32,497 nt of DNA from Alphaproteobacteria bacterium (GTDB lineage: Bacteria; Pseudomonadota; Alphaproteobacteria; SMXQ01), in NCBI GenBank assembly GCA_029863585.1, contig JAOTVC010000019.1, positions 1-32,497 on the forward strand, in the 5' to 3' direction. Under the pieces are notes generated by a model. That model saw only the letters and a program-made list of their open reading frames with translations. It was not told where the DNA came from and did not search any database. The translations under genes and the position numbers were made by a program. How positions within the stretch are numbered: position 1 is the first letter of the stretch; each line of letters starts with the position of its first letter. Shown here piece by piece: positions 27,915 to 32,497 of the stretch.

Positions 27915-29219
27915 ATGAACAAGGTTCTGCCGATTCTCTTGGGCGCGGCCGTGGGCGGCGCCTGGCTGGCCGGGGCACCGGTACCGGCGGCGGCCGATGC
28001 GGTCAGCGATTTCTATAAGGAAACCCGTCTCAAGGTGGTCATCGGCTACTCCCCTGGGGGTGGGTACGACCGCGGTGGCCGGGTGGTCGGCCGCCACATC
28101 AAGAAATACATTCCGGGCAACCCCTCGGTGCTCGTCCAGAACATGCCGGGCGCGGGATCCATGCGCTCGCTGAACTGGGTGTACACCAAGGGGCCCAAGG
28201 ATGGCTCGGCGATCGTGCATTTCCACCCCGCCGCCATGCGGGAGGCCTATATCGGGGCCGCCGGCGCCCGATTCGATCCGCGCAAATTCTATTGGCTGGG
28301 GAGCTTTACCCAAGGCAACTCGACCCTCTTCGTGCGCGCCGATACCGGGGTGAAGACCATCCAGGATGCCATGAAGAAACAGATCATCATCGGCGCCACC
28401 TCGCCGCGGTCGGGCGGCGGCGTTTATCCCCGCATCCTCAATCAGGTGCTGGGCACCAAATTCAAGGTGGTGGTGGGTTACGGCTCCACCGGCGAAAGCA
28501 CCCTGGCGATGGAGCGGGGCGAGGTGCAGGGCATCGGCGCCTGGTCGTGGACCCAGCTCCGGGGAATCAAGCCCAAATGGATCGAAACCAAGTTCGTGAA
28601 CATCCTGACCATCCTGACGATCGAGCGGCGGGCGGAGCTTGCCGATATTCCGACCCCCTTGGAGCTCGCCAAGAGCAAGGCCGACCGTGACGTTCTCGAA
28701 GCCATCCTTGCCTGGGAAAAGATCAACCGGCCGTTCGTGACGGCGCCGGGCGTTCATCCCGCGCGGGGCGCCGCCTTGCGCAAGGCCTTCAGCACGATGG
28801 TGACCAAGAAGGACTTCGTGAAGGATATCGAGCTCGCGGCCCTCGACGTCAAGCCGGTGTCCGGTGAAGACGTCGAGAAGCTGATCGCAAAGATCTATGC
28901 CTATCCCAAGAACATCGCGGACCGGGCCCGCATCGTTTATTCGGAGATGCGCAACATCAAGGTCGCCAAGGCCAAGCCCAAGACGGCGAAGGGCCTGAAG
29001 ATCGCCGCAATCAAGGGCAAGGGCCGCAAGATGCGGCTGACCTTCACGGATGCCTCGGGCAAGACCTGGAAATTCAAGGCCCAGGATGGCCGGCTGAGCC
29101 GCAAGACCAAGATCAACGGCAAGAAGGGCAAGGCCGGCGCCCTCAAGGTCGGCATGGTTTGTTCGGTCACCTATTACGGCGAGGGCGGGTTGGTCTATTC
29201 GGCCAATTGCAAAGGCTGA
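27915..29219 (+). CDS. TctC/Bug-like periplasmic substrate-binding protein with C-terminal basic extension (paralog C)
   Basis: Same length and architecture as paralog B; Sec signal to AAADA; DFYKETRLKVVIGYSPGGGYDRGGRVVGRHIKKYIPGNPS; C-term MVCSVTYYGEGGLVYSANCKG. ATG at 27915. Confidence 0.85.
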   Translation: MNKVLPILLGAAVGGAWLAGAPVPAAADAVSDFYKETRLKVVIGYSPGGGYDRGGRVVGRHIKKYIPGNPSVLVQNMPGAGSMRSLNWVYTKGPKDGSAIVHFHPAAMREAYIGAAGARFDPRKFYWLGSFTQGNSTLFVRADTGVKTIQDAMKKQIIIGATSPRSGGGVYPRILNQVLGTKFKVVVGYGSTGESTLAMERGEVQGIGAWSWTQLRGIKPKWIETKFVNILTILTIERRAELADIPTPLELAKSKADRDVLEAILAWEKINRPFVTAPGVHPARGAALRKAFSTMVTKKDFVKDIELAALDVKPVSGEDVEKLIAKIYAYPKNIADRARIVYSEMRNIKVAKAKPKTAKGLKIAAIKGKGRKMRLTFTDASGKTWKFKAQDGRLSRKTKINGKKGKAGALKVGMVCSVTYYGEGGLVYSANCKG

Positions 29220-29241
29220 AGTCCGGCGCTTCGATAACGGA

Positions 29242-29269
29242 GAGGCGCTCTCCGACGGGAGGGCGCCTC
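29242..29269 (+). terminator. Terminator-like hairpin downstream of paralog C
   Basis: GAGGCGCTCTCC-GACG-GGAGGGCGCCTC, 12-bp stem with one G-T pair; weak T-tract (TTCC). Confidence 0.5.
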
Positions 29270-29327
29270 TTCCGTGCCCGGAAGTCTGTGGGTGAAACGT
29301 GAAAACGTCATCCCCAGAGAAGCGCGA

Positions 29328-29357
29328 TTGCCCTTGAAGGCACAATTGCGTCAAACT
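29328..29357 (+). promoter_or_regulatory. Candidate promoter for paralog D: TTGCCC-N18-CAAACT
   Basis: Same hexamers and spacing as upstream of paralog E. Confidence 0.5.
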
Positions 29358-29432
29358 AGAACTTCGCAACGGAGCGGGACGCAGCGAGCAAAACGGTCAC
29401 TGTCCTGCTTGACAGGCATTAGGGAGAGCATC

Positions 29433-30491
29433 ATGCAGATGAAACATGCAGCCGCCGCTTTGAGCGCCGCGGCCATTTTGACCCTGGGCATCGCGGACGA
29501 TTCCGCGGCTCAAAACGTCGAGAGTTTTTACAAGGGCAAGTCGGTCGACGTGATCGTTGGGTACAATCCGGGTGGCGGGTACGATGTTTACACCCGCCTT
29601 CTCAGCCGTCACATCGGCGGCCACATCCCCGGCAAGCCGACGCCGATCGTCAAGAATATGCCCGGCGCGGGCAGCCTGAAATCGGCCAATTACCTCTACA
29701 ACGTCGCCAAGAAGGACGGCACCGTATTCGGCATGTTCGCGGGCGGGATCGCCATGGACGCGCTGATCGGCGGCAAGAAGACCCAATTCGATCCGCGCAA
29801 GTTCAGCTGGCTCGGCTCGATGACCGAGTCGTCCAGCGCGTGCTGGGCCTGGAATACCTCGGGCTTCAAGTCGCTCGATGACGTCATGAAGAAGGAGATG
29901 GTGGTTGGCGCCTCGGCGGGCGGGTCCTCGACCGCCGCCTGGCCCAGGACCATGAATTCGTTCCTCGGCACGAAGTTCAAGGTCATCACGGGTTATCCCG
30001 GCACCAAAGGCATCACCCTGGCGGTCGAGCGGGGCGAGGTCCAGGGTCTTTGCGGCTACTTCATTTCGTCCATCCGAAGCGCCAAGCCTGACTGGCTGCG
30101 TGACAAGAAGGTCACGATGATCGTTCAGGAGGCGAAGACGCGCCATCCGGACTATCCCAACGTCAAGACGGTGTTCGAATACGCCAAGGACGAAAAGACC
30201 AAGCAGGCCTTCAACCTGGTCTTCGGTTGGCAGGTCATGGGCCGGCCTTTCACGGCGCCGCCGGGCGTGCCCGCGGACCGGCTTGCGGCCCTGCGCAAGG
30301 CGTTCGGGGACACCATGAAGGACAAGGCGTTCCTTGCCGACGCAAACAAGGTCAAGGTCACCATCCTGCCCCGCACGCCGCAGCAGATTCTCGCCTATCT
30401 CGAAGATGCCTGGAAGACGCCCAAGCCCGTGATCCAGAGCGTCTACAAGGCGCTCGGCCGGGACAAGGCGAAGGGAAAGAAAAAGAAGTAA
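29433..30491 (+). CDS. TctC/Bug-like periplasmic substrate-binding protein (paralog D), Lys-rich C-terminus
   Basis: MQMKHAAAALSAAAILTLGIADDSAAQN signal; FYKGKSVDVIVGYNPGGGYDVYTRLLSRHIGGHIPGKPTPIVKNMPGAGS; ends GRDKAKGKKKK. ATG at 29433. Confidence 0.87.
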   Translation: MQMKHAAAALSAAAILTLGIADDSAAQNVESFYKGKSVDVIVGYNPGGGYDVYTRLLSRHIGGHIPGKPTPIVKNMPGAGSLKSANYLYNVAKKDGTVFGMFAGGIAMDALIGGKKTQFDPRKFSWLGSMTESSSACWAWNTSGFKSLDDVMKKEMVVGASAGGSSTAAWPRTMNSFLGTKFKVITGYPGTKGITLAVERGEVQGLCGYFISSIRSAKPDWLRDKKVTMIVQEAKTRHPDYPNVKTVFEYAKDEKTKQAFNLVFGWQVMGRPFTAPPGVPADRLAALRKAFGDTMKDKAFLADANKVKVTILPRTPQQILAYLEDAWKTPKPVIQSVYKALGRDKAKGKKKK

Positions 30492-30517
30492 CCAGCCGTT
30501 GCGGCGGTCATTGGCGG

Positions 30518-30544
30518 AGGGCGGCGCGGCGGCGCCGCCCTTTT
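30518..30544 (+). terminator. Intrinsic terminator downstream of paralog D
   Basis: GGGCGGCGC(30519-30527)-GGCG-GCGCCGCCC(30532-30540)-TTTT. Confidence 0.85.
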
Positions 30545-30590
30545 CGTCTGCGCCTGTGGAACGGCTCGGGCGGAATATGCCGGCCGCGCT

Positions 30591-31115
30591 TCAACCGGCC
30601 TTGCCGTAATCCATGTTCTCCGCGCGGCTGTCGGCGTTGGCCTCGTTGGGGATCAGCCCGTGGCCGAGGGTCAGGCGGTTCATCATGGAAAACCGTGCGC
30701 AGACGCAGATCGCCTGGTGTACCGATTGCTCGTCCCAGCCCGCGTCGAATACCGTATCGACATCGGCCTGGGTGACCCGCGCAGGCGTCAGCGTCAGTTT
30801 CTTGATGAACTGCAACAGCGGCTTCATTTCGTCGCGGACAGGCGCGGTGGCGATGTCGGTGAGCAACGGCTCGAACACCGCCCGGTCGGCCCCCAGCTTT
30901 TCCGCGGCCCGGGAATGGCCGATGAAGCAGTAATCGGAATTATTAAGCTCGCTCACGAATGCGGCGATGGTCTCCTTGTCGGCGGGGGTGAGCTTGCCTT
31001 CCTTGCGCATGAAGGAGCGGGAAAAGATGCTGAGTCCCTTGTGAGCCTCCGGGTTGAAGACCTCCCAGATCGCCCGCACGCCGGCATCTTTTGGAAGCGA
31101 AGGGAAGAAGGGCAT
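30591..31115 (-). CDS. Carboxymuconolactone decarboxylase (CMD/AhpD-like) family protein
   Basis: LTPADKETIAAFVSELNNSDYCFIGHSRAAEKLGADRAVFEPLL...PLLQFIKKLTLTPARVTQADVDTVFDAGWDEQSVHQAICVCARFSMMNRLTLGHGL. Confidence 0.88.
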   Translation of the reverse strand: MPFFPSLPKDAGVRAIWEVFNPEAHKGLSIFSRSFMRKEGKLTPADKETIAAFVSELNNSDYCFIGHSRAAEKLGADRAVFEPLLTDIATAPVRDEMKPLLQFIKKLTLTPARVTQADVDTVFDAGWDEQSVHQAICVCARFSMMNRLTLGHGLIPNEANADSRAENMDYGKAG

Positions 31116-31181
31116 AGTGGATTCCTTTCCTTGTGTGAGGCCGCGAATGCGAAGGCAAGAGTAGCACGATGCGCAGCGTGG

Positions 31182-31211
31182 TTGCCCTTAGTGAACGATT
31201 CGGGCCAAACT
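31182..31211 (+). promoter_or_regulatory. Candidate promoter for paralog E: TTGCCC-N18-CAAACT
   Basis: Same hexamers and spacing as upstream of paralog D. Confidence 0.5.
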
Positions 31212-31237
31212 ACCCCGTTCCAGAGGAGAAATCGTTT

Positions 31238-31255
31238 CCACGGCCGCGGCCGTGG
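31238..31255. repeat. 18-bp perfect palindrome CCACGGCCGCGGCCGTGG in the leader of paralog E
   Basis: Self-complementary over all 18 bp, 29 nt upstream of the ATG. Confidence 0.8.
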
Positions 31256-31284
31256 TTGCGAACGACTGTAACAGGGAGAACATC

Positions 31285-32346
31285 ATGCAGATGAGACACG
31301 CCGTCGCGGCCTTCGGCGTCGCGGCCACCGCGACCTTGGGCCTCTCGGGCGCCGCGCCGGCGCAGAACGCGGTCGAGGAATTCTACAAGGGCCGCAACTT
31401 GGACTTGGTCGTCGGCTACAATCCGGGCGGCGGCTACGATGCCTATACCCGGCTTCTGGGACGCCACATGTCGCGCCACATCCCCGGCAATCCCAAGCTC
31501 ATCGTCAAGAACATGGGCGGGGCGGCTAGCTTGAAGGCGGCCAATTTCTTCTACAACGTCGCCAAGCGGGACGGCACCGTGTTCGGCCTGTTCGCGGGCG
31601 GCATCGCGGTGGACGCCTTGATCGGAGGCAAGAAGACCAATTTCGATCCCCGGGAATTCAACTGGCTCGGCAGCATCACCGAATCGTCGAGCGCCTGTTG
31701 GGCCTGGCACACCTCCGGCTTCAAAAGTATCAAGGACGTGATGACGAAGGAGATGATCGTGGGTGCCACGTCGGGCGGATCCTCCACCGGTGCCTGGCCC
31801 AAGGCGATGAACAGTTTCCTCGGCACCAAGTTCAAGATCGTCACCGGCTATAAGGGCTCCAAGGGCGTCATTCTGGCGATCGAACGGGGCGAGGTCCAAG
31901 GCATCTGCGGCTATTTCATCTCTTCTATCCGCAATGTGCGCCCGGATTGGCTCAAGGATAAGAAGGTCACCATGCTGGTTCAGGAAGCCAGGGTGCGCCA
32001 TCCCGATTACCCCGACGTGCCGACGGTCTTCGAATACGCCAAGAACGAAGAGTCCAAGAAGGCCTTCAATCTGATCTTCGGCTGGCAGGTTCTGGGGCGG
32101 CCCTATCTGTTGCCGCCGAAGGTGCCGGCCGACCGGGTCGCCGCCATGCGCAAAGCGTTTTGGGACACCATGCAGGACAAGGCGTTCCTGGACGATGCTA
32201 AGAAGCGACGGCTCAAGATCGAGCCCCGCACCTGGAAACAGGTCCAAGCCTATCTCGATGATGCCTGGAAGACGCCCAAACCCGTGATCCAGAGCGTCTT
32301 CAAGGCGCTCGGACGCGACAAGGCGAAGAAGAAGAAAAAGAAGTAG
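31285..32346 (+). CDS. TctC/Bug-like periplasmic substrate-binding protein (paralog E), Lys-rich C-terminus
   Basis: MQMRHAVAAFGVAATATLGLSGAAPAQN signal; FYKGRNLDLVVGYNPGGGYDAYTRLLGRHMSRHIPGNPKLIVKNMGGAAS; ends GRDKAKKKKKK. Close to paralog D throughout. Confidence 0.87.
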   Translation: MQMRHAVAAFGVAATATLGLSGAAPAQNAVEEFYKGRNLDLVVGYNPGGGYDAYTRLLGRHMSRHIPGNPKLIVKNMGGAASLKAANFFYNVAKRDGTVFGLFAGGIAVDALIGGKKTNFDPREFNWLGSITESSSACWAWHTSGFKSIKDVMTKEMIVGATSGGSSTGAWPKAMNSFLGTKFKIVTGYKGSKGVILAIERGEVQGICGYFISSIRNVRPDWLKDKKVTMLVQEARVRHPDYPDVPTVFEYAKNEESKKAFNLIFGWQVLGRPYLLPPKVPADRVAAMRKAFWDTMQDKAFLDDAKKRRLKIEPRTWKQVQAYLDDAWKTPKPVIQSVFKALGRDKAKKKKKK

Positions 32347-32370
32347 TCCGGATTTCTTAGGTTTAACGGG

Positions 32371-32398
32371 AAGGGCGGCGCCGAGGTGCCGCCCTTTC
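32371..32398. terminator. Bidirectional terminator-like hairpin downstream of paralog E
   Basis: AAGGGCGGCGCC-GA-GGTGCCGCCCTTT; T-tract on both strands, between convergent genes. Confidence 0.65.
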
Positions 32399-32420
32399 TG
32401 CGTTCGGATGGGGGCGGGGC

Positions 32421-32497
32421 TCAGGCCGGGATCGGCCGTGCGCCGGTTGTCGCGAAGCGGCGGAGCAAGCGCCGTTCCTTGGGATCGAAGTCGGTGC
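32421..32497 (-). CDS. C-terminal end of an unidentified gene entering from the right edge
   Basis: Open minus-strand frame reading ...TDFDPKERRLLRRFATTGARPIPA*, convergent with paralog E across a terminator-like hairpin. Confidence 0.4.
   Translation of the reverse strand, partial: TDFDPKERRLLRRFATTGARPIPA

Noticed and set aside
27669-29369. 566-aa minus-strand ORF opposite paralog C (also 26681-27922 and 31210-32247)
   Set aside because: Antisense shadows of the binding-protein genes. Their similarity to each other simply mirrors the sense paralogy.

Overview
GC-rich bacterial chromosomal window, most likely alphaproteobacterial judging by gene content and order. No tRNA, rRNA, CRISPR array or transposase was recognised. 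Left half: RND efflux adaptor (5'-truncated) and RND pump, dusA, a repeat-bearing intergenic region with an AT-rich dyad, a complete minus-strand suf operon (Rrf2 regulator-sufB-C-D-S-U-T-A), a fatty acid desaturase, a cold-shock protein, a DEAD-box helicase, a small conserved-looking protein, an MFS exporter, an FkbM methyltransferase and a short RTX-repeat fragment. Right half (about 19.4-32.4 kb): an accessory region with a dienelactone hydrolase-like protein, SDR, MDR dehydrogenase, tandem-VOC protein, YciI-like protein, TSUP permease and CMD-like protein, interleaved with FIVE paralogous TctC/Bug-like periplasmic binding proteins and no visible TctA/TctB membrane partner. Two of the five carry a conserved 86-aa basic C-terminal extension with a Cys pair. 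The other three end in poly-lysine tails. Four of the five share a promoter/leader layout, and each of the five has its own terminator-like hairpin. This binding-protein cluster is the best candidate for an undescribed system. All family calls come from reading motifs by eye; no database search was run.
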